A DNA stretch of 64,000 nt from Helicostylum pulchrum (taxonomy: Eukaryota > Mucoromycota > Mucoromycetes > Mucorales > Mucoraceae). A program made the translations under genes and the position numbers. Of this stretch, positions 22,009 through 33,304 are shown piece by piece; the first letter of the stretch is position 1, and each line of letters begins with the position of its first letter. The stretch covers positions 372,001-436,000 of the forward strand of contig JAIXMO010000001.1 in NCBI GenBank assembly GCA_025677825.1, given 5' to 3'. The notes below the pieces were generated by a model. It did no database searches, had not been told where the DNA came from, and worked only from the letters and a program-made list of their open reading frames with translations.

Positions 22009-24720
22009 TTAACCTCTGCAGTAAGGTGATGGTCTACCATCACCTTTCCAAATGGAAAGAGATATGGATAATATGTTCTTGGAGGCATTGACGTCTCTTT
22101 GCCAAAGCGTATTACAGTTTTTGCAGACCAACACACTCTGACCTTTAACATTTTTAGCGGGATTGAGAGAATCCGCACTACGCTTGTTACAAATTCTTGC
22201 AGCTTTAAATCCATCTATCGGAACAACCAAAAGATCTCCAGCCGCTTCTCTCTTTTTTAGACACCTCTACAAAATTCCGACAACACCACATCGAAGACCT
22301 TTCAACTTTACTAAGTCCTTACCAAAAATGCCGTTCCCAAATACTATAAGAGGCACCTTATTCTTGTCTTCCTCTTCGAGCTTTGTGGGCCTCCATTTGT
22401 CTTTTCTATATAATCGTAAAGCTTATTATTATTAGAATTTAAATTAAGATGCAAAACAAGCTTTATTACCTGTTTCGAATTGGAGCTTCTTTTTTCTTGC
22501 CTTTATTACTACGCCCACTTTTCTTCTTCTTCTTGCTTCTTTTTTTTTTTCTATTGTACTTTGCTGTGCCATCCAATAGCATGTTAACCATATACTCTGG
22601 AGCTCTCTGCCTACCTTGATATAAATTAAAGCGAATTTTTGCCGTCTGGAATCCATAGAACGTAAAAAGAGCATCTAAATGACTCAGCATATACTCTGCA
22701 TAGCTAAGAAAACTAGCAGTATCCAAAGATTTTGATGTTGGAATGCCAGATTCAATCACGGTGATTCCTTCTTCGTCTTTTTTTTTCTGTAGTTTGCTTG
22801 AATAAACAGTCGAGCCTGTTAAATGGTAATACTTTTTTGTATTACAGCGCCTAACTTGATGTTGACTGGAATCTAGACCGTTTGCTGCAGTAAAAACGGA
22901 CTTTCTTCCTGGATCAATAAAACGTGGTCTATAAGTGTTTTCAACCTCTTCGAAAGTGAAATCTTGTAACTCTAGATTGTGATTTGGTATAGAAATTGTA
23001 TCATCTTGTTTAGATTCTATACATCTGTAGAAAAGAAAGTCCACACAAAATCCGTCAGACCTGATAATGTTACCAAATAATATGTCGTTTTCTCCATTTG
23101 GCATAAGCTTCTCGATTCTATTATTGTTATGGTACGGTAAATTTGTTTGTTTAAATTTATATATATGTATGTGTATGAATATATTTATCTTTACCTATGA
23201 TATCTTAATAATTTTAAATTGAAAACGCGATAAAACATTTGAAGCTGTTTCTCATATCTGCTTGGCAAAGTGATTTTGAGAGGAGGGCATAAGGGATTAG
23301 CGCTAATAATAACGAACCTCCAATGAAGGGATGGTTTTGGTAAAAGAGAAAAACGACGTGGGAGAGAAAGACGACGCACATCATATGTGTGGTGACACGA
23401 ATGCTCTTCTTCGTATTGATTTAAAATGTACTTGATACACCCGTAAGCCTTTTCAGGAGCTGCAGATAAACTAAGCAGGGTAACCTTTTGAGTAACCAGA
23501 TTTGTTAATGGTTCGCACACACCTGATTGATACGATCTTTTACCGCGTCTTCGGACAAGTAACCTTGCTGTGCAATAATATTGCTGGGCCATTTGGGATT
23601 CCCCTTGCAAATTAATTAGTAACAATAATCTTGAACAATGTTCTTAATAGTAGCATAATCCATATTCTGTATACACATATTAAAATAAATTAGCCTACGG
23701 TAAAATTGAACTTTTGTTTTTATGAGTACTTACGACAAATGTAATTTGGAGTTTATAAGTCAAGAATTTAATGACGCGTGTCTCGAAATTCTCCACGATA
23801 TGATTATGATAGGATGTCGCCAATTCCGTGCACGCCTCAGTTAAGCATTGCGACGATCCCGGCCTGAGTACAGCATTGTACATGATTGTTCTATGTTGAG
23901 CTTTAAATGAGTCCCATACAGATAGCATGTCAGATGGTAAATTGTTACTTTGTGTAACTCATTTTTCGTTAATCATTTGACATATAGAGTACCAGAATTG
24001 TTGTCTAAATATACAACGAGGTAAATCATTATTTTCTTGTTGATTAGAACGACGCGCAATGTAATAATTGACAAATAACTGGGCTCGGAATACTATTTCC
24101 CTGACATCTCGACTAGATGAAATAGCAAATGCCTTCAGACGAGGTAAGAATTCTTGCTTTACACATTTGTCCAACGAAATTTTGAAGGTAAACGGTTGGT
24201 ACTTTTTACCCAGATTCATGCTGAGTATTTCCTTTTTGTTAATGTTATGATTCTTACAAGCGGAAGACCTACTAGACTTATGACCCGTCTTTTTACAGCT
24301 AGTGCATACACTTGTAGTACTAGCAGAGCTTGACGAGGAGTTCTTGGCTCTCTTGGCTTTTCTTTTTTCATCCTTTATTACAGAACTCTGTTTTCGTTTT
24401 GTATCTGACGTGCCGACTTTTTAAAAACGAGATTAAAAAACTAATCTACAGATGCATTAACTGTTTATAAAACACACGTACCATCATCCGCTTATATTGG
24501 AGTATAAAGCCTGCACTTATAATATGCTCTGCCATAATGCCTGAACGATAAATAGTCTATGCATTTTGATGGAACTATTTATTGTACATACAGTTAGAAA
24601 AAGTTATCTTTTTATTCTGTTTTAACATCATTTATTACCTGTGCTGCTAGTCTTTTTTGCTTCCCAGACTGCTTTAATCTTACTTTTAATAATGGTGTTA
24701 GATATAAAAAGTACAAAAAG
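22009..24720 (-). pseudogene. Decayed Fanzor (eukaryotic TnpB-like RNA-guided nuclease)
   Basis: Minus-strand exons with phase-consistent introns give a Fanzor-like order: an N-terminal segment (KIKAVWEAKK, then RHYGRAYYKC); a CCHC-type knuckle CTSCKKTGHKSSRSSACKNH (about 24249-24312); PRRFSLLPKPSLHWRFVIIS; IRSDGFCVDFLF; RuvC-I RFIDPGRKSVF with its Asp at 22913-22915; PLIVFGNGIFGKDLVKLKG; and the C-terminal CKNCNTLWQRDVNASKNI, the RuvC-III/zinc-ribbon signature of TnpB and Fanzor, with Asp at 22093-22095. The frame is broken by in-frame stops TAA 24492-24494, TGA 23959-23961 and TAG 22267-22269. The usual (T/S)(T/S)xxC is AARIC, and the second zinc cysteine of the first pair is lost (CNKR). 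Fanzors are transposon-linked nucleases guided by an omega RNA. This copy is almost certainly dead. The 5' boundary is approximate. Confidence 0.8.
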
Positions 24721-25542
24721 TGAAAGAGAAAGAGTAGTAAAGGAAAAGAAAAGACGTTTTGATAACTTTAAAAAATCATTTTTTTATTTTCATAAGCTAA
24801 CGTATTTTTTTATTTTTTTTGAATCATGATATATTAAATTACGAAATGTTTTAAAGTAAAGTATTAAATACACAGATACATTTGCACGAATCAATCCTTC
24901 CATCATGAGTATTTTAAACATAAATTACTTAAAGCTAATATACTATACTATACTAAAATATTTATTCCCATTTATGTAAATATGTAGAGTCTTAATAATT
25001 TCAATGTAACAATAAGACAGATAATTAATGATAACTGGTTGGTAATTATTTCTTTGTATTTAAATGTGCTGATCATATATTTGTAGCTTAAACAGACTAC
25101 CCGAACAAGAGCTACTAGACGAAGAAGTTAATAGCTTGTGTCGATGTTTCTTGATACCATTATTACCCCCCCCCCCCCCTCTTTCATAAGTCTACGAGAG
25201 GAAGATTATTTTGATGGGTAAGCTTTGAAAATATATGCGATACATGTATATGTACACTCATCTTTTCTCATTTATAAGCTAAACGCAATAGTAACCAATA
25301 CAAAAAGAAATACATATTTAGTTAATCATTTTTATGCGGATATACAAAGTTGAGTGAGCACATAAAAAAGTAAATAAAATACGCCACACTTTTCATGATT
25401 TCCCCTAATAATTAAAATAAGCAGATAAAAGAAAACTTGTACACTCGAAATATTTTATTTATAAGTTTCAAGTAAACGCCGAATAGCTAGTACAGAAGGA
25501 GAAATTTTTTTTCGAAGCTATAATTTCCAAGTATAAAGTAAT
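24721..25542. other. Intergenic region with C-run and repeat fragment
   Basis: AT-rich, with a run of about 13 C at 25166-25178 and a repeat fragment near 25360-25410 (listed separately). No ORF or RNA gene is supported. Confidence 0.4.
25360..25410 (+). repeat. Dispersed repeat, partial copy D
   Basis: It contains AAATACGCCACACTTTTC followed by ATTTCCCCTA. The same ordered blocks occur in copies near 33.6 kb and 42.0 kb and, inverted, near 51.6 kb. This is the shortest of the four and lacks the upstream half. Confidence 0.5.
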
Positions 25543-26716
25543 TCAATCAACGTAAAAGAAATCGTTATCGATACAGTCCTTCCAATAATCATCGTCACTA
25601 TAAACGCCAATATAGTCATCATCACTTTCATCATCGCTGCTAAAATAACTTTCATTTCTGTAAAATAAATTTGAACTGCTCCTAATTTTAAATTCTTTAC
25701 CGATATTTAAATAAAAGTCATGACCATTGCACTTGTATTTTATTTCGACTCTTTTCATTTTCAGATGTAGACGCTTCCAAATCTTCTAATATAGTTTCAG
25801 ATTCTTCTACCGAGATACCTTCGTCCACCGTGATGTTACCAATAACCAAAGCTAATATTTCGACCTCTTTTAACAACGAAACAATGTAACGCAATGTGCG
25901 TATGCTAATGTTGTCTGCAAATACCTTCAAATCTGTTAAGAACCTATTTTCAATAAGCTGAACTGCATCTATATCTTGTGAATTATTTGTGACTACAGGG
26001 CAGTCATACAAGTTGACTTCCTTTAATTGAGGAGCTTCTTCCAAGACATTTTTTAGATCAACGATTGATTTCAGTTTATTATCTAATGAACTACATAACT
26101 ATATATCAAAGGGGCACCAAGTTACTTTCAAACAAGTCAACCGAGGGAATTGAGAGATAAATTTGTACAGCCCACCATACTTTGTCGGAACATGCTCTTC
26201 TTCCAAAGCACATAATTGTAGTGATGTGATTGTTTGGCAGTACTGAATACTTGCCCGCAAGTAAAGATCATGGATTTCAGGAGAAAGCAATATTAAATTA
26301 TTGATATCTAGCTTTTGAAGATCATTTAACCTTATATCCGGATCTTGCAAAGCTTTCAAGAACGCCGTACTGTCACATTTATTTCGAAAGTATACCGAAG
26401 TGAGATAGGGACACAAGCTGAGAATACGTCGCCATTTAAGATTATTATCTTCATTAATACTTGTATATTTAGAGTTATTTAATTTTATAGCCTTTACATT
26501 TTGACCAAAGTATAATATGTCGTCCAAAAGGCCATCTATATTTAACTTTCTTTCTTTTACTTTAATTGAAATATCTCGACTAAAATACTCATGGGCTGCA
26601 GAGTTCCATGACCTACATACAAGTAAACAAGTTTTGCGGTCTTCTTTTTCAAGATTCTGGAATACTTGCTTTAGTATTTCAAAGGGTAAGCGCCTGATTC
26701 TTGAAGCACATAACAT
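25543..26716 (-). pseudogene. F-box protein gene with a stop and a frameshift
   Basis: The reading begins at 26716 with an F-box: RRLPFEILKQVFQNL, then CLLVCRSWNSAAHEYFSR. F-box proteins link substrates to SCF ubiquitin ligases via Skp1. Leucine-rich-repeat-like segments follow (LTCLKVTW, LQKLDINNLILLSPEI). An in-frame TAG at 26099-26101 interrupts it, and the same frame then continues with coherent protein (DNKLKSIVDLKNVLEEAP). Near 25755 the frame shifts by one base into a coherent tail ending in an acidic Asp/Ser/Tyr-rich stretch and a stop at 25543. No intron of plausible length removes either lesion. It may be a recent pseudogene, or the lesions may be assembly errors. F-box identity is firm. 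Confidence 0.7.
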
Positions 26717-27868
26717 TTTCTTTTAGTCTGTTAGAAAAAAGAGAAAGAAAAATAAAAAAAATCTCTTCTCACGTCTTATGCACTTGATTAAATAATCTTG
26801 CATTTGAAACGTTTTTCTTAATTTGTCTAAATCTTAAATAACTCTCTTTTTTATAATCACGAGTAAAAAGAAATTAAAAGAAAAACAGAAAAGAAATAAG
26901 ACTCTGTAAATGCTTTATTATTATTATTATCAAGTATTATATATGTGGTTAGATAGACTATATGTTTTAATAAATAAAGGAAAACAAATCACATTGAAGT
27001 CTAACTATGGCATTTGCTTTTTTTAACTAAAATAAAAATTAAGGACATGTCGATGCTACATGTGATAATAATAGTAATACTTGAATGAATATTAAACAAA
27101 AAAGAATAAATTCGCTTGAAAAATTCAGGTAACAAAGGTACCATAAAAATACTTTCCTAGCCCATAAAAAATAAATATTTTAAAAGGATAATAAACAGAT
27201 AATTATGGATAATAATACTCGACGTAAAACTTACAACTTCCAAATTTAAGTTACTGTAACAGGCACAAATCACGCGTCAAGTAGCCTAGCGATTAAAAAA
27301 AGTAGTACTTAGTATGATGATTAAAATTTAGTTATCGATTTCTCCAGTCGTAGAAGCCCCACGTAATATATTATTGCCAGTTTGTACTTAGAAAATGTAA
27401 AAGAGTAACTGAGAAAAATATTTAGCATTGAGAATACAATTTATATTTCGATAAGGCGAGTAAATACTATTATTCTTCTTTTTCATTTTTTTTTTTTAAA
27501 AAAACCTTATACACAACTTGGGTAGGTACAACATTGAACTTACACTATATCTCTCTGTATACACATTCAACTACATTAGAAAACAACCTAGTCGACAAAA
27601 GTATGTCCCTTCACTTGCTGAAAAACATCAGCTTGAAAATCACTGCTAATAAAAACGCTCATTGAGTTATCACAGCTTTAAAAATCGCTCACACAAGAAA
27701 TCACTGCTAATCTTAACACTTCTAATAATGAACAATGAACAGTTTATAGAGTTTTAATTTATATTATTTATTGTTGTACGAAAAAAGATTTATATATGCG
27801 AGGTATTTTGTTGTTGTTGTATGTTGTATGTACATTAAATTATTTACAAAGAAATAGAATTTCCAGTT
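26717..27868. other. Intergenic spacer
   Basis: AT-rich, no coding signal. A 13-base direct repeat, AATCACTGCTAAT, occurs near 27637 and again near 27700. Promoter sequences for the F-box gene should lie at its left end. Confidence 0.35.
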
Positions 27869-28447
27869 TTAAAGATCATTGCGCTGTTCATTTAATACAA
27901 CTGGCTTAACTTTAGTTACGGAAACAGATCTGGCTTTGATTAAAATGTGGCTTTGTTTAAAAGAGTTTTGGTTATAGAAAGTGGCTGAAGGTGCGCCTTG
28001 GCAATCTGAAGACTATTATTAAAAAAGTAGGGTTTTTGTGTTACTACTAAAATTATATATTTTTTTTTCTGGAAATGTTATTTTACTTACTCTATAAAAA
28101 GTAACTTTAACCAATGGATCATTGAGTTCGTAGGAACCAACCCTTTTTGATGCCAAGTTCCAGCATGGTGTAGAAGCTAAAACATATAAAGAAATTAGTT
28201 AATTTAGGAGGAAGAGGAGGAAAAGGAGTTTTTTTTTAAAAAATAAAATAAACTTACCACCATTATCTGCTCTGATTGTTTGTGTTGCACCTTGTTGATA
28301 GGGTCTAGAAAAGATTTGCATTCTGAATTGTCGAGGTCTATTTTTCCATGAACTATTTGATTTAACGTCGCTACTGCTAGCGGAAAATACGGTAGATATT
28401 AAGAGGAGAAAAAAGGAGATGAAAGTGTATAATTTAATAGAAATCAT
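27869..28447 (-). CDS. Small secreted protein, 139 aa
   Basis: Three exons (28258-28447, 28091-28176, 27869-28012) join in frame to 139 aa. The N-terminus is a classic signal peptide: a Lys near the start, a hydrophobic core (FISFFLLLISTVF) and a small-residue cleavage region (SASS). The mature part is about 115 aa with two Cys (STPCWNL and SSDCQGAP) that could form one disulfide. It has an alternating pattern of beta strands (FRMQIFSRPY, DPLVKVTFYR, ATFYNQNSF, KARSVSVTKV). The FYRSSDCQG and KARSVSV parts faintly recall beta/gamma-crystallin-type Greek-key motifs, but I do not assign the family. It sits in a gene-poor decayed stretch but is itself intact. Role unknown; possibly a wall or host-interaction protein. 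Confidence 0.75.
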
Positions 28448-29932
28448 TTTTAAATTGTATGAAGAGTAAGAATAAAAATATAAAAAAGTAATAAAATAAT
28501 GGCTTTATATATAGCTTTTTATTATTTCAGGTAATACAATAACAGTTATTTATGAAAAATTATTTATATTTATTTTAGCGCGAATCTTAATTATAGAAAC
28601 ACTTCTAAATGGGTGCTAATCGATTAAAAACGTTTACACTTGCATTTTGCAAGATAGGGTCTACTCACATGATAAATAAAACAATACAATTTTGCTATTG
28701 ACTCGTAAAAACAACAACAACGACAACGCACACCTGTTCTTGTACCTTTTTCTTCTTTTTCTAAATATTAAATAGTACCTAGTAGGGCTTAGCAAAAGAC
28801 AAGTATGGCTTATACATAAGCCCAACACACTTTCTTTGTTTGAAAAAGAAGAATAAGACGGTAGCAGGGTTACACTAACTACGATAATAGCATTAATGTT
28901 ACTGATGTCATGTCTGTATCACTTCAATAGTATCATAGAATCGTACCTTTCGCTATCAAGCGAGGCCCTGACAACATTAAGCGCTTTTTTTTGCATGTGT
29001 CGTACAATATATCGTCATTATCAGATCACTACTGTATCCGTTGTCGTAATCTATGCATTTCGCTTCGAAAGTAAACAGTTATGTAAAAGAAAGAAGGTCG
29101 GACATATTTAAAGGTTTTGCATTTTATATAAGATGGGGCCCTTCCTTTTATAGGCCTACATTATCGATTTTGTTAAGCGTTAATGTTTTTTTATCAAAGC
29201 CTCACGCTAGGAATAACAAAAGTTCAGATCGAAGCATTCTACCTTGTTTTATCCAATCAATTCATCTGTAACAAGCACGTAAATATTATTTATAAAAATG
29301 AGAAGCAACCACAAACACTTCAAAATATAGTAAATAGTTTTTTTAGTACTCTCTCTAAATAAAAATAATCGCACTGCTTAAAAAGGACCTAACATATGTA
29401 TATAATTGCAACAAATGCTCCAAATATTGTGTACCAATTTATAAGTACTCAAACTTATATGCAATTATTCTTTGTTGAAATCATTATCAAATCTACCTAG
29501 CTATAATCATGGATGCTTTTTATGGAAAAGCCATTCGTGATTTTCCCTATCAGTTTTAAAAAAAAGATAGAGAATCATTTGAACCATCACTAGTTAGGTA
29601 TTATCAGAAGTAATTTCTATTGATACGGTTCTTTCTTATAAAAAGACGCTATTTATAGCCTCTCCAAGGGTCTTTGATAAAAAATACATACCCTAACTTT
29701 ATTTGCATAATTAAATTGCTCTATCTAATAGCCCAAAGAATATTAAGCAAGCTCTTTTTATTTCTAAGGTTAAAGAGAAACTGTATTCTGATTTTTGGCA
29801 TATTTATAGCAGAAATACGAGGGTTTTTTATATTATTTGATAGGGAAATTTAATTATGTACAGAAAGTTACATTAGACCAAAAGCTCTTTTTAAGATGTC
29901 GTAAATCCTGAATTTCCAGTGATATAGTTTAA
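28448..29932. other. Intergenic region
   Basis: 1.5 kb of AT-rich DNA with a few short ORFs (28896-29111 and 29053-29271 on the plus strand), none with a domain or clear splice context. No RNA gene or repeat family member is recognised. Confidence 0.35.
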
Positions 29933-30364
29933 ATGGTTTTATATCTATATTTTTTAAACTCGTCTGCAGGTCTTGTAATTGCTTCTCAACTTGTCTCTTG
30001 TGCTCCTACAGACGATATAATGGCTCAAGCCTTGGACTCACATAACAATTATCGTGCTAGACACCATGTATTAGCTAACCATGCTATAGGACTTGGTCAA
30101 ACTTGTGTCTTTGGTCACGTTGTTGTAAGTACCGCCAAATAAAAATAAAAAAATAAATAGATGCCAGCTACAGGGCAAAATATAGCTATAGGCCACTTAT
30201 AGATGGAAGTAGCTGTTGATTCATGGTACAACAAAGTATCCAACTACGATTATAACACGTATGCATCTTCAAACGGAGGAGAGATTCTTCGCTTCACTCA
30301 AGTTATTTGGAAAGATACTACTGAGATTGGTTATGGAGCTACTGCTAATGTCATTCGCCCTTAA
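29933..30364 (+). pseudogene. Degenerate CAP/SCP (PR-1-like) domain gene
   Basis: Fragments of a secreted CAP-domain protein appear in order: a hydrophobic leader (GLVIASQLVSC), LDSHNNYRARHHV, CVFGHV, ATGQNIAIGHL, AVDSWYNKVSNYDYN and FTQVIWKDTTEIGYG. About ten residues expected between ARHHV and CVFGH are missing. TAG at 30200-30202 stops the frame within the NIAIGH block, and the C-terminal Cys-containing strands are absent, with TAA at 30362-30364. One alternative splice (30126-30202) would remove that stop, but also the conserved GQNIAIGH block. CAP proteins bind sterols or lipids in some fungi. The start is uncertain. A broken gene is the better reading. Confidence 0.65.
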
Positions 30365-30534
30365 AAACTCTTTTTTTAAATATTATTTTATTAATAAAAA
30401 TATTTCATATTATTATAAATACTTTAAAATTTTGAAGAAAAAAAAAAGGAAGAAATAGAAAATAATATAAAGAAACGAGAGAGGGAAAAAAATGTATAAT
30501 GCGGTATGCTTTTTGAAAAAAAAAAAAGTAGTTA

Positions 30535-33304
30535 CTAAGAACGAGTAGCTAAAATTTCATTTTTAGAGTCTTGTAATTCAGAGGGATCCATTTCTCTAAA
30601 CTGATCACCAGCGGTGGTGCTCTTGGACTCAAACACACTTGGACTACGATCCAACAACTTTTCCAAATCCTGATCCGAAATGACTTTATCACCTTGAGCC
30701 ACAATCTGTACCTGTTCACCATCCTCCGAAGCTAAAATCTCTGCCATTTCACGCACCGTATTTTCTTGATTCTTTTTAGCGTTTGCAGCAGCTACAGGCG
30801 ATTTAAATTTACCTTTACTGATCACCAGCTTTTCTAATCTACGTTTAGCAGTAGCGCGCTCCAATATTTTCGCCTCGACTGTCTTTGCTGCCACAAGTCG
30901 ATAGATCAAAACCGGTTTCGTTTGTCCGATACGATGCACACGATCCTGAGCCTGTAAATCCATTTGTGGGTTCCAATCGCTGTCAAAGATAATGACCGTA
31001 TCAGCCGCGGTCAAATTAATACCAAGACCACCGGCACGAGTGGACAACAAGAACAATTTCGTTTGACATTTAGGATCACTGAACTCTTCAATCTGTTGAC
31101 GACGGTCTTCTTGTGACACGCCACCGTCTAAACGACATATAGGCCATCCTTTTAAACCTACAGCCCAATCTTCCAAGATATCCAACATCTTTGTCATTTG
31201 TGAGAATACCAGTACTTTATGTCCACGTTCAAACAATGCAGTTAAAAGTCTGTCCAATAACAAGACCTTACCGGACTGAGCAGCCAAATCGTTATTTAAA
31301 ACGGGCGCACCCGTGGTTGCATCAATAGGCCAGTCAAATAAAAAGGGATGGTTACATACTTTTCGAAGTTGCATGACTAGATTTTGAAGATGTAATCCAT
31401 TGACTTGTTTGACAGCTTCAGCCATCTTGACTTGTTTAGCAACCGCCGTATGGTCTACTTCTTGTTCAACGGGATCTTGTTCCATTTCTTTAAAGTATTG
31501 ACGATCGGATTTTTCCTTGTAACTTATTTGCTTCTTTGTTCTACCTTCCTCTTGTTCCTCCTCCCCTTGTTGCTGTTGTACATCGACACTTTCTACACTT
31601 TCTGCAGGTTTGGTAATCTTTCGTTTAATAAGATAGTCACGCAAATCACGTTTAATAATAGCGTCGTATAAATTCTTTTGAGGTTGGGTAAGAGGAGCAT
31701 ATAACAAGTATTCCTTTTTCTTTGGTAAGGAATGTTCGACATCGGTCTTTAATCTTCTTAACAAAAAGGGTCTCAAGATAGTATGAAGACTAGTAACGAT
31801 ATTATCTTCTTCTTCTTCTCTCATGATACGATCTCTACCAGTCTTATTGTTAATATCCGAGAAATCAAACCAAGATTGAAACATGTCTAAATCATCAAAG
31901 ATATCCGGTAACAAAAAATTCAGCAAACTCCACAACTCTGCTAAATTATTTTGAAGGGGTGTACCAGTTAATAAAAGTCGATTTGCACTGGAATACGTCT
32001 TTAATTCCTTGATCAATCTACAGTTCATATTTTTCAAACGATGACCTTCATCAACAACAATATACTTCCAATTATACTTTTGTAAAAATTTACGATCATT
32101 CATTACAATTTCATAACTAGTAATAATCACGGGGAAATCCATGTTGGTTTCATTCTTCTTTTGCATTTTACGGTTAATCATATGTTGACGCTCTTCTTTA
32201 GACCCATGATAAAGTAAAACATTAATAGCAGGTGCAAATCGTTTAAATTCATTTACCCAGTTAGCTAAAGTCGATAAAGGAGTGACGATCAAGTAAGGTC
32301 CGGCGACATTCTTTGCCTTTAAATGAGCAATAAACCCAATGGTTTGTAAAGTTTTACCTAAACCCATTTCGTCCGCCAAGATACCGTTTAATCCGTTCTC
32401 CCAAAGACTTACTAGCCATTCGACACCTGCCAATTGATAATCACGCAAGATACCACCTGTTACCAAACTAGGTTGACGTGCAGAGATAGAAGGCTTTGTA
32501 ATCGGGTCTTCTTTTTTCTTTTTCTTGGCTACTGATTGTTCTTCAATAATAGCTTTACTAACACTACCATCTGTTTGTTTACGTCTCTTTACATCCTATA
32601 TAAAATAAATAAATAAATAAATAAGTATGTATGGATATAATTTTAATTCGTGTTTTTTCTTTACATCTTCTTTTAAATAATCAGTTAATTGATAATCGGA
32701 ATCGGTTGTTGTCTTTCTTTTAGGATTGGAAGCACGCGTCTTTCGCGTTTTCCCGTGATTTTCAATAGGTTGGGTTTCAACCACGGTCTCCAACTGCGCA
32801 GCCTTTTCGCGAGCTTGTTCTTGTTGTTTAGCTAATTTAGTACCCAAGATGGTAGCATAGGCACCAGATTTTTCCAATAAAAACTTGAGACGTTTCAAAC
32901 GTTGATCTTTCACAGTTGTATCGAATTGAGCTTGTGCCTGTTAAACAGATTAATTGATTTATTAAAAAAATAAAAAATGATTTTTTTTTTTTTGCTTACC
33001 TCTGCTTTCATACGATTCTCTTGTTCTAAAAGGGTTACTTTTGCTAAAAGAACTTCTTCTTCTACAATAGTTTCACTAAGACCGGATTCAACTGCTTTTA
33101 TAGTTTCCATATCTTTTTCACTTGTTGCAGGTGAAGTTTGCGTAGTGGAAACCTTTTGGTAACTGTCAAAAAAAAATTCTTTTGTGGAAAAAAAGAAAAA
33201 GAGAGACTTACGTTGGATAAAGGAGGAGTGTCCATATCTACTGGTTGAACATGTGTTGGTTTACAGTTTTGTTCGTCTATTAAAGTACCTGTCAACATAC
33301 TCAA
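30535..33304 (-). CDS. IRC5: HELLS/LSH-type SNF2 chromatin remodeller (Irc5 family)
   Basis: Four exons, start at 33304; about 850 aa. SNF2-family ATPase with Walker A DEMGLGKT (about 32358-32381), Walker B VDEGHRLKN (about 32030-32056), LLLTGTPLQNNLAELWSLL, STRAGGLGINLTAADTVI and the motif VI QAQDRVHRIGQTKPV. Subfamily evidence: GGILRDYQLAGVEWL, WENGLNGILADEMGLG, the coiled-coil N-terminal RLKFLLEKSGAY, and the C-terminal VISDQDLEKLLDRS, which matches the end of HELLS (VISDKDLELLLDRS). Animal HELLS and plant DDM1 support DNA methylation and silencing; yeast Irc5 supports cohesin loading. A Gln/Glu-rich insert (about 31540-31600) splits the helicase lobes. The first junction uses the AG before GTTTCC, since the nearer AG would break the frame. 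Confidence 0.92.

Noticed and set aside
24533..24535. ATG as first codon of the Fanzor remnant
   Set aside because: Its frame does not join in phase with the following exon; the frame reading RHYGRAYYKC does.
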